Below are positions 45,377 to 57,967 of a DNA stretch of 64,000 nucleotides, piece by piece; the first letter of the stretch is position 1, and the number at the start of each line of letters is the position of its first letter. The DNA comes from Heterobasidion occidentale (taxonomy: Eukaryota > Basidiomycota > Agaricomycetes > Russulales > Bondarzewiaceae): positions 2,108,001 through 2,172,000 of the forward strand of contig JBCAQO010000008.1 of the NCBI GenBank assembly GCA_039111635.1, given 5' to 3'. The translations under genes and the position numbers were made by a program. The notes under the pieces are model-generated. The model ran no database searches. It was not told the DNA's origin and worked only from the letters and a program-made list of their open reading frames with translations.

Positions 45377-46538
45377 CTAGACTGTGCCCTCGTCGGGCTT
45401 TGATGATCGCTCCCTCGCTGCTGCCAGATCTGCGCCCCACGCCTTCACCTCCGGATGACGTATGAACGGCAAACTACTATCGAAGAACGGTTGCAATATC
45501 CTATGTCCGTTTCCATGTGCATGTTCATACTCCAAGGCTGCAGAACACCATGTCAGATTTCTAGTCAAACCCCCTAAAGCAGGGCTTGCATACCTTGAGT
45601 GGCCATTTCGAATCGATCGAGGTCTAAGGGGGAGTTATGCTCTGAGCAGAACCGATTATGGTACTTAGCTACGTACCTTTCACGAAACGCGCCTCGTCGG
45701 TCGATTGGTCTTCGTATTCCTGAAGGGGCTTTCTTAGCAAGAGGGGATGGAGAAAAGGGTCCGGTCATGCCTGCCAGAGCGAACGAATCTTCTGCGCCGC
45801 GGGGCTGTCGTGCAGCATCTCATGTACAAAATTATGCATTGCTTCCTGTTCAAAAAAAATGACGCTGGATTAACGATATGCACAAACAGGGACGTACGGC
45901 TTCTAGTCTGCGCTTCTCTGCTTTCGGGATGCCCTCGCGGGGCGCAATGTCGCCAACTGTGGTATTGAAGTGTCTATGTCTATACAATGCAGGGAGTACT
46001 CTCTAAACGCACCTTGTGCTTCCGCGAGATCATGCACGATAGCAAGCATAACGCATCTTCGAGACCAGACAGGTGAATTGAGGCCTGATCGTCAAGCCTG
46101 TACAAAGTCAATGATCTGGGTACGCTCACTTTCCAATGTCTAAGCGCGTATCAGAGCAGCACATCGCGAGGACTGCCATCCTATACATATGATCTGATAT
46201 GCTGGCAGGCGCGTATCACCATGATCAGAGTTCGGAAAGGGAGTTGCAGGCACGAGTGGCACCTTTCGGGATTGGGAATCTGGCGTCAGTGCGTCGGTCA
46301 GGAAATGAAAGAATAAGATCAGAGGAAGACCTTGTTATCGACCCATCCTGTTCTTTTTTGAGTCTGTAGAGCACCGTTCCTCAGCTGCGATCATACATGA
46401 ACAGATAGATTTAATGCATGCCTTCAAACGTTCTAGTATATGAAAGAAGGCGAGCCTATCTGAAGGTACATCGCCAGAGGCTTTATAGAGGGGAGGATAA
46501 ACACGAGTCGATGATCTGGAATTTGTTTCTGAAGACAT
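45377..46538 (-). CDS. HD-domain 5'-nucleotidase (HDDC2 / YfbR-like)
   Basis: Metal-dependent phosphohydrolase of the HDDC2 family, which dephosphorylates deoxynucleoside monophosphates. About eight small exons. Start MSSETNSRSSTRVYPPLYKA at 46538, then DRLAFFHILERLK / TQKRTGWVDNK across an intron. The metal site follows: SISDHMYRMAVLAMCC (first His), SDTRLDIGK, then CVMLAIVHDLAEAQ (the HD pair). Next come VGDIAPREGIPKAEKRRLEA, EAMHNFVHEMLHDSPAAQKI, EYEDQSTDEARFVK and DLDRFEMATQ (distal Asp). It ends FFDSSLPFIRHPEVKAWGAD then LAAARERSSKPDEGTV. All HD-family ligands (H...HD...D) are present. Exon count is high for the length, which hides the gene from simple frame scans. Confidence 0.85.
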
Positions 46539-46763
46539 GTACGATTTTAGGCAGTTTTAGGCAGGCTACAGATCGGGGAAGTCCACGGACTACATAGGAA
46601 GTCGAATTCAAAGTTCACGTGAGCTTGAGTGTCATTTCCTCGTCGCCTCAAGTTCGACGCAAATTACAACGCAAATTACAACGCGTAGATTGAGGTATAT
46701 CGATTGGAATACAGTGCGAAGGCGATATAACGAGAAAACTAAGAACATTATACCAAATTTGGG
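46539..46763. other. short spacer
   Basis: 225 bp between two minus-strand genes; includes a direct duplication of the phrase ACGCAAATTACA near 46660-46685. Promoter of the HD-domain gene probably lies here. Confidence 0.45.
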
Positions 46764-47944
46764 TCATGTTTTCGATGAGACAGCAGTCGTTGTCCTCCGC
46801 CTCCTGTTGCCTCTCCTGATCTCTCCAAGATCGCTCTCGAGTTCGGACTCTTTGCAGCTTACTAACCCTGTTTCGGATTTACCTGCCGACTGAGTCTGAG
46901 TGCCTCCTCCCTTCGCACGCCGACGGCCATTGTTCCCGTTCCCACCACTGGGCGCGTTAGGAAGAATGACCGACGTGAGTGAAAGAGGGAAGGGCGAAGG
47001 CAACTCGTCCACGGACAATGAGTGAGGATTGGGGAGCAGTCCCGCGATCATGGAGATTGAGCCTAATGTGCCATTAGCGTTGGTGGATTGGGGCGTGGGG
47101 GGTGGCGAGGTGCCCAGCTTGTTGCGCAGCTTTCGCGTAACAATTGGACGCGATTGTGAGTCTAACGACGTATCTGAGATGATAGATAGAAGACTGAGTT
47201 AAAAAGGTGAAATTTTTCAAATCGAACGCACCGCCACCGACGACACCGTCTGCGTCTTTATCCTCTCGAGCGCGGCGTCTCCTGTCTTCGATACCTTCGA
47301 GCATCCTCTCGCGTATTCTGTTCCTTCCACGTTTCCATTCTTCCTCAATTCTCTCCCGCTCAAACTCGTACGCTGCCTGCGCAGTGTCTAGCGCATATTT
47401 CTCTTCCACCGCAGCTTGAGCTAGTAGAGCAGAGCGTTCTAACGAGAGTGAATATAGACGTAGTCGATAGGCAGGCAGCTTCTCGGGCTGCGCTGCGAGT
47501 TGAAGGGCTGTATTATGCAGTGTTGATATGGATTCAGTGTAGTGCCGCATGCTAGGATAGGTGGGGAGATGAGGCGATGAGCGCGGAGAAGATCGGAAAC
47601 AACGAACTCTTCTCTGGTCATTTCTCTCCCAAGTCTCCCTGCAATGTCCTTTCTCCGTTTCTCCCGCCTCGAATCGTCTACAGTGGCTCCTGTTCAGACA
47701 AGCGGAGCGCTCTCGTTAGCGATGAATACTGGGGTCATTGATTCACCGTCTACATACCATGTACTCGTGAGCTAGGTCCAGCAATCATGGTAGAGGAAGA
47801 TGATTGGTTTGGGTGGTGATGGGGATGATGGTGATATGCCATATTCATGTCAGGAATGCCGTTATGGACTTCTAAATTATTGCTGGCGCGAACTTTGTGA
47901 GCCGAGGCGTAAGGGATTGCAAACATTCCGGGTTGTGGAGGCAT
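46764..47944 (-). CDS. Sds3-like subunit of Rpd3/Sin3 histone deacetylase complex
   Basis: Predicted co-repressor subunit (Sds3/BRMS1/Dep1 family) of the Rpd3L deacetylase complex. Start MPPQPGMFAIPYASAHKVRA at 47944, then a His-rich patch (MAYHHHPHHHPNQ). The next exon gives SRREKRRKDIAGRLGREM and TREEFVVSDLLRAHR. The core Sds3 coiled coil follows: HYTESISTLHNTALQLAAQP, RLRLYSLSLERSALLAQAAV, EEKYALDTAQAAYEFERERI and EEEWKRGRNRIRERMLEGIE. The C-terminus is low complexity: NKLGTSPPPTPQSTNANGTL, ISMIAGLLPNPHSLSVDELP, then a basic end GEIRRGNRRRRTTTAVSSKT. About four exons. It lies head to head with the MAT2B-like gene over 235 bp. Confidence 0.8.
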
Positions 47945-48179
47945 ATTGTCCTACAGACACAAAGATTTACGGGGGATTGTAGTAGGGTGACGCGAGGACA
48001 GCCGCTGCAGCGAACAAGGAGGGATGAAAAGCAAGCTGACGCCGGGGATGAGATCGAGACCTCTCATCGACGAAAAAGGAAACAGATCTTGCGCCGTCCC
48101 TTTCCACGTGACCCTGTGTGTTCCCCACATGACGTCAGCGTTGTCCAGCCGATTCAACTCGTCTTCAGCCGTATCCACT
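47945..48179. promoter_or_regulatory. bidirectional promoter region (Sds3-like / MAT2B-like)
   Basis: 235 bp between head-to-head starts at 47944 and 48180. It contains a CACGTGAC E-box-like sequence near 48105-48112. No TATA box recognised. Confidence 0.4.
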
Positions 48180-49631
48180 ATGAAGGTCATCGTAACAGGT
48201 AAAAACCAGACTACACAACACTAGCATTTCCGAGGATCTCACGACATTTCAATTATATGATCAGGAGCATCGGGGGTTCTAGGAAGCGCAGTATATGATG
48301 CTTTTACTAATACACTAGAGGGACACGATGTTCTTGGTCTTGCCAACACTCGTGCAAGTGGCAAGCTGCGATCGCTTGATCTACTTGATCACAGCAAGGT
48401 CGAGGACTTCGTACGAGATATAAAGCCCCACTGTGAGCGTCTCTTTCTGAGTCGAATCAGCTAAATGAACGGCGTACCAGCACCAACGAGTAATCTTGAC
48501 AGGGATAATACACTGCGCCGCAGAGCGCAAGCCAGATGTCGCAGAAAAGGTACTCGAGACTTCGTAGTCACTTATGAAAAAGCTGAAACTGCCGAACCTC
48601 TGTCGCCGTTAGGATCCAGAGGGAACGCGCAAAGTAGACATATTCCGCTCTATCTACTAACAAAAAGATTAATTGATCGGTTCAGCTTAACGCTGCCGTT
48701 CCAGAGCACCTCGCTCAGCTGTCCAAGGAACTCGGATTCACCCTCATCTACATCTCTACTGGTCAGTCGTCTCACTGCCGTTACCGATATCAGTTGTAAG
48801 TTTCAATACAACGCCCCTTATAGACTACGTATTCGACGGATCGTCCCCACCATACGTGCCTTCTGCACGTACGAACCCTCTCCAGCTCTACGGTACATCC
48901 AAACGCGACGGCGAGCTGGCTGTGCTTGGAATTGAAGGAGCGCATGCGGTCATTCTCCGTGTGCCTGTTCTGTGCGCCTTCATCTTTTGCCATCATCTGC
49001 ATGTTGTCGGCCATTCAGACTAACTGTTTTCTCATAACCCTTCTCACTCTCTCTTCCTTTGCAGATATGGGCCGGCACCATCAAACACGGACTCCGCGAT
49101 TAATGTCTTACTCGACGTGGTCCAGGACCAGTCCGGCAAGATCTACAAGATGGATCACTACCAGACTCGCTACCCCACCAACGTCATCGATATAGCCAAC
49201 TTCCTCGTGCGACTGACCGGTGCGTCTTCGTCCTCCCCTCTAGACTCAATTCCCCCACGTAGTCTTTTGTTTATGGAGAATTATTTTCATAACGCATCTT
49301 ACACAGCCCTCCCGCGCTCGAAACCGATTCCTCCGATCTTGCATTACTCTGCGCCCGAACCGTTCACGAAGTACGAAATCTGCCTCATCTTTGCGCGTAT
49401 TCTCCGCCTCCCGCATAAGCACATCGTACCCGAGTCCGAACCACCCGCAGGTAAGGGCGCATGTCCCCATCTCCAGTCAATCTAATTGTCGGTCTCATCA
49501 TTTCAGGAGCGACGCCGCGTCCACGAGACACACAGTTATACGTACGAGAAACAGAGGAAATCGGAGTCGAAGGGGGCCTCGCAACAACAGGGTTTGAGGA
49601 ATGGTGGGAACAATACCTCGAGAAGAAATAA
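48180..49631 (+). CDS. extended SDR / dTDP-4-dehydrorhamnose reductase-like (MAT2B homologue)
   Basis: Rossmann-fold protein of the RmlD/MAT2B group; in animals MAT2B is the regulatory subunit of methionine adenosyltransferase. Exons read MKVIVTG / ASGVLGSAVYDAFTNTLEGH (GxxGxxG nucleotide loop), DVLGLANTRASGKLRSLDLL, VEDFVRDIKPH, then IIHCAAERKPDVAEK, LNAAVPEHLAQLSKELGFTL, IYISTDYVFDGSSPPYVPSA, then LQLYGTSKRDGELAV with the YxxxK catalytic pair. Later: RVPVLYGPAPSNTDSAINVL, LLDVVQDQSGKIYKMDHYQT and RYPTNVIDIANFLVRLT. The end is GVEGGLATTGFEEWWEQYLE then KK. Seven or eight short exons. Whether it reduces a sugar nucleotide or only regulates MAT cannot be told. Confidence 0.83.
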
Positions 49632-50213
49632 AGCTTGCAAAAAAATAAACCTGATGCGTCACGCAGTCAGACTCATTCACGAACAGCTGTAACTGCACTG
49701 GTTCCGGATATATCATACACTGTCATCCAAGCTATTGCTAACGACAGATCTGGGAGCACAAGGAAGTCATAAGTATGCATTTGCATTCGGGGGTCCTCAG
49801 TCCCTCACAAGTCTACGTACTCGAGTACATCTCCCTGGTCAGAATCTCCGTCCTATACAGAGAGAGTTGAATCCCCTGGACGGGATATTGATCAGCTGCT
49901 ACTCAATATTCATACTGTGTGATAGATGAAACGCCCATATAAGATGAGTTGCAATCCTAATGATGCAACAATAGTTGTTTTATTGAAAATCATACAGTAA
50001 AGGGACGTAAGAATCATCACAACAGACATGCAATACGACTGGACGACAGAGACATTCTATGTTATATTGATACAATTGCAAAGAAAAGAAGAACAGAGAT
50101 CCATGACGCGGTCATCCAGCTCATTAATTTTCACGACGAGGCGCTTGTGTAGGACGGAGGGCCTGTAAAGGATGTACCGTGATGAGGATCGGGCCAGCGT
50201 CTCGTCCATAACA
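49632..50213. other. convergent intergenic region
   Basis: About 580 bp between the MAT2B-like stop and the ACC1 stop. A minus-strand frame at 50057-50374 is an alternative reading of the ACC1 3' end. No separate gene supported. Confidence 0.5.
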
Positions 50214-53200
50214 TCAAGACGACGTACCAGGCGATCGGGTTGAGTTTTGAAGCGCGGACAGAAGAGAAGACCTCTCATCTTCTGACAATCTATCAAAGAG
50301 ATGGAGGAGGCCGTCCAACGCCACTTTACGGTCCTCCTGAGTCGCTTCGAGTACTCTGCGAGCGAAGTGCTCACTCCTCAATTGCATGAGCGTGATATTA
50401 AGATCCAAGGCCTCAAGTGCCTTGGCAATTGTCTGGTTGTCGGCGGTTCCGTCAATTTGCGCGAGAGAGTTGAGTAGCCGTTCCCGGTACTCTAGTGTAG
50501 ATCTGGGACTGGCGGCGGCGAGTTGAGCGAGGGAAGATGAACGCGCGATGCGCGCGCGGGTGGCCCAGTAGAAGTACCGACGAGCCTCCTTCCACACAGC
50601 AGGCCTCGCACATCCCTTGGCCTCCATACGACCAGTCCGGCTGTGGGATCATCCTGTAAACATCGGCTGGTGAATGCGACAAGGAATGAAAACTCACTCG
50701 TGAAGGTCAGCGTACAAGAGGGCGATCTGCTTATACGTTGGCTGCAGCAGTGTCTCGCGCTTTTCGAGCTGATCGACGATTGCAGCGATCTCCTCTGGTG
50801 ATTTAGAGGGATCCTTGCTGTCCTTCTTCAGCTGCGCATACTGCGAATCCAGACGGTCCATTAAACCGACAATCTTGTCCCTGCGCATCTTGATTTCAAT
50901 GATGCCCTCAGGCTCGAGAACGCCAGCGCGCGCTTCCACATCCGCATACATCTCCATCTGACCCTCTGCGTTAATTGAGGGGTCAAGCACAACCCAGGCA
51001 CCGCCACGCAGCTCGCCGTTCGGCACAATGTAGACAAACACCGGCTGTTTGTACGCGGACAAACCATCAACGATCTTTGATCCTTGCTTCAGCACCTCGT
51101 CGTACATGTCCTGCTGCCCACCGGAAAATCCACGCCAGTTCGCGAAAATAATGAGCGGCAAGCCTTCCCGATTGAAGTCAAAGATCGCCTGCGCGGTTTT
51201 GTACGCCGAGTTCGGGTACCAAACTTGGCCTGCCTCCATGATACGTTGTTCGAACGACGCAGGGTTTGCGGGGTCCGCGGGAATGACGCGCTCTATAGTT
51301 CTCGTTTCGACGGCGATTACGCCCATCGGAATACCGCCCAGACGTGCACGCCCTACAACAACAGTTTGAGCCCACCCACTAAGCGTTTCCTGGAACGAGC
51401 CCTTATCGAAGAAGCCGCCAAGCCATTCTGAAGACGCCTCGTCCGTCTTGCCCTCGATGAACCAACGAGGATCATAAGGACCCTTAGGAGGAACATAAGC
51501 GATCTCTCGATCCCATGGGTCAGCCGATTCGGTGATGGGAAGCTTCTCGCCTTTAGCCTCAGGAATGTACGAAATCCACTCGAGAATGTGGGTGGCGCCC
51601 TCCAGATCACTGCTTGCTGTAAGGTGAGAGATACCGTTCTTGTGCATAATCTGCGTCCCGCCAAGTTGTAAGTTGGAGGTATAGACTTCGCGACCGAGCA
51701 CCTTGTTGAGTGCTGGGGCACCAGTGAGGATGATGGGCTGTCCTTCGACCTGGACCGCACGTTCTCCGAGGCGCACAAGATATGCACCAATACCAACAGA
51801 TCGTGCAGTGACAAGAGTGATGGTGAAGATATCGTCGTATGCCCGAGATGTCTCTCCAGCAATGAGACCAGAGCCCTTCAAACACTCGACACCCAGACCG
51901 TCTTGCAGACCGATGATATCTGTGATCTTGTGCCGGCGCTCTCCAGCTTCTTCGATCTCCTCTGTGAGGACAGAACCGGTACCCTTTTCCTGAAGTTTCA
52001 ACCAATTCTCAGGCGTGAGATACAAATAATTGATCCCCTTTTCTGGCTGATCCTGTTGGTTCCAAGCGACAGAGAATAAACCCATAGCCTCCTCCGCTAA
52101 ACCGATGCGAGCACCGGAGTTGGCAGAGAGATAAATGCGGGGCAAACCCTGTTCACGAGCATATTGGGTGGCGAAATAGAAGTACTGATCCTCTTGAGGG
52201 CCAAACGAGCCAATCTTGAACGTGATGTCATTGGCGATCACAACTGCCTTCCGGCCAGCAGGATACTCCGGAGTCCTCATCGTGAACACCCATCCGACCA
52301 TACCGAACGTATTGTTCCCGGGAGCCCTATCAACTTCCACCAGTTGATCATTCTCGTCCAAGACAAGCTCCTTCGACTCAAGATACACCTTCGGCGCAGA
52401 GAGCGATGGGTTGATGGTGCGCGCCTTGACCCAGACATTCTGCAATGCCTTTGAAAAGAGGTCAGGAAAATCGTAGACATATGTGGTGCCGATGAGATGA
52501 GCTTGGTAACGTTTAGGCTGCAACGACTCCTTAGTCGGGTAAGGCTGGTGGACGGGTTGCAAATGGAGAGGACCCTTATCGCCGATCGACTTGAGGATAG
52601 TGGTACCCTTGTCAGTCGTGATCTCCTGGTAGCCATGGTAGTTGACGATGAAGCCCGAGACATTCTCGATGATGCAACGGATAGGTGTAACGTTCCCTTC
52701 GCTGTCCTCGAGCGCGATACGGATCTCGGAGCTGGTAACGTGCAAGCGCCAGAGCCTCTTTCCATGACGCTCGATAAACCCAGTAATAGCCGTCAGCACA
52801 TCCTCGTAAGTGACTGGAAGATTGTACACAAAATTCATGAAGATGTGGTTGCAATCGGCGTTACGGTACTTGACGCTGACAACCTCCAAAGCGTCGAGGA
52901 TACTAGTGACACGGCGATCAGTCTCAGAGATGAGGTATTGCGCCGTGTTCATGTGATCCCGAAGCCGACCAGGGCGGATGAGAGCCCGAATGAAGAAGCG
53001 GTGATCGAGCTGATTCTCTCGCGCCACGCCGTGGTAGATGTGGATCTGCTTGCTCGCGGCGAAGCAAGGGGTGAGGTTGTAGTTCGACAGGCGACTGAGC
53101 TCGAGCTGGAACGCAAGAGCAGGCTCGATATTACGGAGAGCCTGTTCTTCACGCCACGAGCCCTCCATTTCACGCAAGGTGTAATACCAAGGATATTGAC

Positions 53201-56200
53201 CGGGACGACAGATGATGATGGACACACGGCGAACACCTCTCGCGGCGAGGGTTGACCTGCGGCTGTTGATGAACGCGTCGATCTTCTCGCACCAATCAGC
53301 TTCCGACATGTCGTCGGCTGCATTGAAGATACGAAGCGCCAGGTTGAGAACGTTTGGTGGTTGAGCGTTGCCGCCGTAGCGTTGATCGTACTCGGCAGTG
53401 TCGAAAGCGGGGAGGAGCGATACAACATGTTCGAGTCCACGCGAGAGAGCTTCGAGGTTGGCGAAAGACGCGATCGCACCGGAGCGAACGGGCTGCGACC
53501 GATTGCGACTGATCATGTAAGTGAGATCGCTCACAGAGCCTTGACGCCGGCTTTCGCTATCCGAGAAGCTCAGACAGAGAGAAAAAGAAGGCCTGACATC
53601 GCTTACCCGAATCTCTCAATGCGCGGGGTCTGGGGCGGTGAATGCGACTGACCGAGGTTGAATCGCCAGGTGACAACACTAGGTGCGTCGCCGTCATCGG
53701 ATCCATCTCCTTCCTCATAGTCGATAGACAACAAGTTATAGGCTCGGTACGCGCGCCGCACGTATACCTCCAGGGCCGCTATAATAGCATCAGTAGGCCA
53801 CTACATGTTCCGAACCACTCGAACTCACCAAGCGTCACGGAAGGATCTTCGTTTGTGAAGAAAGAAGGCAGAACATCGAACACCGTGTATCGTGAGTCGC
53901 TGAGCTCCTTGAGCACGTCGGCAGAGGGCGTCCTAGAAACATTTCAGAAAAAAGAATCACAGAGATCACGTTCAAAGATTACCTGTGGTCCCCAAAACCT
54001 TGCTCCCCATAGTACGTGTTACTCACGCTATTCTTGAGGACGGCCTCCATCTGCACCAAACGTTCCTCGTACGAAGGCATCTGACCCGCGATCAACACCT
54101 CACGCGCCTTGAGAGACACCTGTGTCGAAGAACTGCCACCCGCCAATGATGAAGTTAGAAACAATTCAGAATAAAACGCCCTGGGAGAAAGATAAAAAAA
54201 AACCTACCGAGCCTCCAAGGCCGCCAAGCCTTGCGCCATCTGGTAAAGCCTACTCTCTGTGTTCGACACTGGCAGCCCATTCGACTTGATATAGTCTAGA
54301 ATCGCCAAAACCAGCTTCGCCTTACTCTGTGCCTTGATGTGACTCAGCACGAGCGACGCAACCTGCTCGAGGTCGTCTTTGTACTGATCCCGCAGGGCCA
54401 ATACGCGCGCCTCGATGCTTCCTCCAAACAGCTTCTCCGTCTCGACGTACCGCTCGAGTAAATTTGCAATCACGTGTACCTCGTGCCCGCGCAGACCTCC
54501 CAAGAACCGGTCGACGACGTCGATCAGCGCTCCCAGTTGCGTGCGGAACATCGCGCGCTCCTGCGGCCGGACATTGTCCTGCACGTAGTGCTCAAGCAGC
54601 TTCTTCAACCGCGCCGCGGGGAACTCATGTCCGTCACCCTTCGACTTCGCGGAATCGATCGCGGAACGAATGCCATCTTCGAGTTTCGCAGGCATACGGC
54701 CTGAGAGGGAGGAAAGAATGGCAGATGCCTCCGAGTACGGAAGCTCGGGGTCATGGAGGACCTCAACCAGGTCTTTGAAGGTCGACGGCATGATCGCCTG
54801 GTTGTCGAACCCGTCCAGGATGTTGTTGAGGATGTCGATATAATGATGCAAGCGCTGATGTGGTTTGGTCCCGGTGACACCAGGCAGACCCATGGGAGGA
54901 ATGAGACCGTCAAACGGCTTTGCGTGCTTGACGCGGGCAGGATCGTCCAAGGTGAGGATCCCGAGGATATCGCCGGGCGCCAACGTGACGCCGGGCTGTT
55001 TGACAAAATTGACGATACCGTCCTCCGCAGCAACCAGAGGCATATACATCTTCATAACCTCAATCTCCGCGTACGGCTCTCCAGCATTGACATGATCGCC
55101 GCTGTCAACCAGGAAGCGAACAAGCTTACCCGGACTTGGACTGCGAAGCTGCGTGGGGTCATTCTCCTGCTCAATGAGGCACGTTTTTGAGTCAACCATG
55201 AGACGAAGCGATCCAACCTCCTCCCGCCAGTAGATCGAATGGCTCTTATCATTCAGCAAAACGAGTAAGCCGCCGTCAGCGAGAGGGCGAGCGCCGACCA
55301 TGGTACGGCCACCATTTACGAAAAGCGTCCAAGCGGTACGAGATGAACGAGTCGCCGTGAAGGAGTAGCGAATGTTTTCGTAAATAAAGTCGACGCCAAA
55401 GACGGTCTTGAGAGTGTCGCGCGACGGGACCTGGCCCTTGTCCAAGATCCGCTTGTACTCTGTCCAGCACGCCTCTGAAGCCAAGTGCGCCTTCGTCACG
55501 GCGCCGCAAATCACAGCCAAGGTCGCATCGGGGCGCTCCGCCGTCAACTTGTCACTAATCAGCGAGTCGAGCCACCCAGTCGTGAAAGTGTTCTCCTCGA
55601 ACGCTTGCATCTCCAAGAGCTTGATGAGATATTCGACCGTGGTCCTGAAGTCACCCCGGATGCTCAGCTCCTTGAGTGCGACAACCATGTTCTTCCTGCT
55701 CTCCGACCGGTCCTGACCGTACGCGAAGATATGTCCGAACTGCGAATCCGCGAACTCGTGCAGCCCACCGGCGCTACCAACGGAGAAGTAGCCCCAGACG
55801 TTCGTGCTTGAGCGAAAGTTGAGCTCCTGGAGAGAGCCCGACGACGGCTTGAAGCCCGCGTCGGGGTTCTCCGCGGTGATGCGCACGGCGACGACATGCC
55901 CCTTCGGGCGCGGCTTACGCTGAAGCTGATTCGATTCGGGCTTGACCATGTCAAAGTCGATTTCGGAAGACCCGTTCGGTGCCACTCCGTACAGCTGGCG
56001 GATGGTCTTGATCCGGTGCAAGGGTATACCCATGGCGATCAAGAGTTGAGCGGCAGGCAAATTCACGCCAGAGACCATCTCGGTCGTGGGATGTTCAACT
56101 TGGAGGCGTGGGTTCAGCTCAAGGAAGTAGAAGACATCATCGGACTGGCTGTAGAGATCTTAGGAAAAGAAGTCAATCATCGCGATCATAACCGGCGGTG

Positions 56201-57485
56201 AGAATAGATGCGCATACATTCAACCGTCCCAGCACTGACGTATCCGACAAGCTTGGCCAAACGAACCGCTGCACGTTCCATTTCCTCGAAAGTCTCAGGC
56301 TTCGCGATGGTGACGGGGGCTTCTTCGATGATTTTCTGGTGCCGTCGTTGTACCGAGCAGTCACGCCCAAAGAGGGAGATGGCATTTCCATACTGATCGG
56401 CCAATAGCTGCACCTCTAAGTGTCGGGCCTGACCAGCAAGCTTCATAATGAAAATCGGGGAACCTGTAAACGCATTTTAATTGCTAGAAATGCCTGAGTA
56501 GAGAGCATATACACACCTGGTATTTCACCGACAACTGCGTGGTATGCATTCTTGAAGTCCTCGGGTCTGTCTACCTTCCGGATACCCTTCCCCCCTCCGC
56601 CTTCACTCGCCTTGATCATGACAGGCCAGCCAATTTCCTCAGCCTTGACCAAGCCCTCCTCTACATTGGTCATACACGCATCCTGGTATGCCTTGTCCGG
56701 GACAGTCACCCACCCCGCGTCCGAAAGGGTCGTTTCCGTTATGCCTGTACCGGACCAGGCCATAGTCGGCACCTCCGCGCTCTGTGCAACGATCGTGCTC
56801 GAAATCTTGTCTCCTAGACTGCGCATCGCGCTGCCAGGAGGACCAATAAATATGATTCTATTCTTGCTAGCGGCGAGGCTCTCAGGTAAACGGGGATTCT
56901 CGGAAGCGTGTCCCCAGCCGGCCCAGACCGCATGGACGCCTAGACGCTCGGCGACGTCGACAATGAGGTCAACATTGGCATAGTTGTTGTTGTTGGTTCC
57001 TCCTGGGACCTCCACATAGCGATCAGCCATGCGGATGTACTCCGCGTTGACCTTGAGGTCCTCTGGGGTGGCCATGACCGTGAACTCGACGACGCGCTCA
57101 TCACCGAATGTCTCGTAACTCCATTGTCGGATAGAGCGAATTTCCTTGACAGCAGCAATACCTAGATCAACACAGTGTTAGATTGAAATCTTCTCGAGAG
57201 GATCGGAGACGACAAGACCATTGTTTGCGATGAGAACCTGACGCGCGAGTATGCGGTAGACGCGTGAGCATATAGATGATCAGACGCGTATATCGATTCG
57301 GCTTACGTTCGTGATGACGGTGTGGCCGCCATTCGCCTTAACAAAATCAAGAACACGGCCAGCAGCAGCCTTGTCTACAGAGTTACCGCCTGCGAGGGAG
57401 TCACTGAGTGTAGGCTCGGCCGAACGGAGCTCAAGATGTGCATACCGATGAAATGGGCGACTTTAGCGTGATCATACACAGACAT
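50214..57485 (-). CDS. ACC1: acetyl-CoA carboxylase
   Basis: Multidomain enzyme making malonyl-CoA for fatty-acid synthesis. Start [14 protein letters not shown] at 57485. The biotin carboxylase domain includes [60 protein letters not shown] and QHLEV-type [20 protein letters not shown], then [20 protein letters not shown]. The biotin attachment site is [18 protein letters not shown] (Lys of EVMKM). A long central region follows. The carboxyltransferase halves are in the exon 53534-50694: [40 protein letters not shown], then [20 protein letters not shown] and [20 protein letters not shown]. The C-terminus is [20 protein letters not shown] to [10 protein letters not shown] at 50214. About ten introns, mostly near the 5' end, and roughly 2,200 residues. 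An open in-frame leader precedes the ATG (see findings). Confidence 0.95.
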
Positions 57486-57793
57486 GTCGTTGAGAGATGG
57501 TGGGAGAGAGGAAGAAAGAAGTGATTTTGAGGCGAACGGAAGAGGCGTGGACGGAAACCCACTTCGGCTTGCGATGAGCACGTTCACTCGCCTCTGGGGA
57601 AGCTGCCCCAGCCCCAAAAACTGGTTTTTTACGTCAGCTGGCGTCCACCATCGAGCGTGCGCCGATCTCGGTCAGTCCTCGGCCCTCGTCCGTCGTCGTC
57701 CTCATTATCCCCTCAAGCGAGACGTTGCGGAGCTTCCGGTCATGGCCGATCTTCTCTTCATCCGATTTGATGTCCTGATCATTGCCCGGCATT
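57486..57793 (-). promoter_or_regulatory. ACC1 5' leader and promoter, truncated by a Harbinger insertion
   Basis: About 300 bp between the ACC1 ATG and the inverted Harbinger copy B. The 44 codons immediately upstream of the ATG are open and in frame, beginning at a TTG (57617), and encode a Ser/Arg/Leu-rich stretch. A short unrelated upstream reading frame with its own ATG lies further out, near 57650. Confidence 0.5.
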
Positions 57794-57821
57794 GGATGAC
57801 TTTCCGTAAGGATCTAGGGTC
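57794..57821 (+). repeat. left terminal inverted repeat of copy B
   Basis: Starts GGATGACTTTCCGTAAGGAT and continues CTAGGGTC, identical to the transposase-start-side end of copy A. Confidence 0.85.
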
Positions 57822-57967
57822 GTTGCATCGAACCTAAATAAGATTTCAGTACAATTTGAAAAAAATTAGGAATCTGAGTCCTAAACCGTAAGACCAGTTT
57901 AGGATCTAGGAATCGGTAATTTGCGCGCTGCGCGTGCCGTCTCGACTGTCGGTGCTGCACACTCGTC

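Noticed and set aside
52497..53255. Plus-strand 252-codon frame inside ACC1
   Set aside because: Antisense to the highly conserved carboxyltransferase exon; no independent support.
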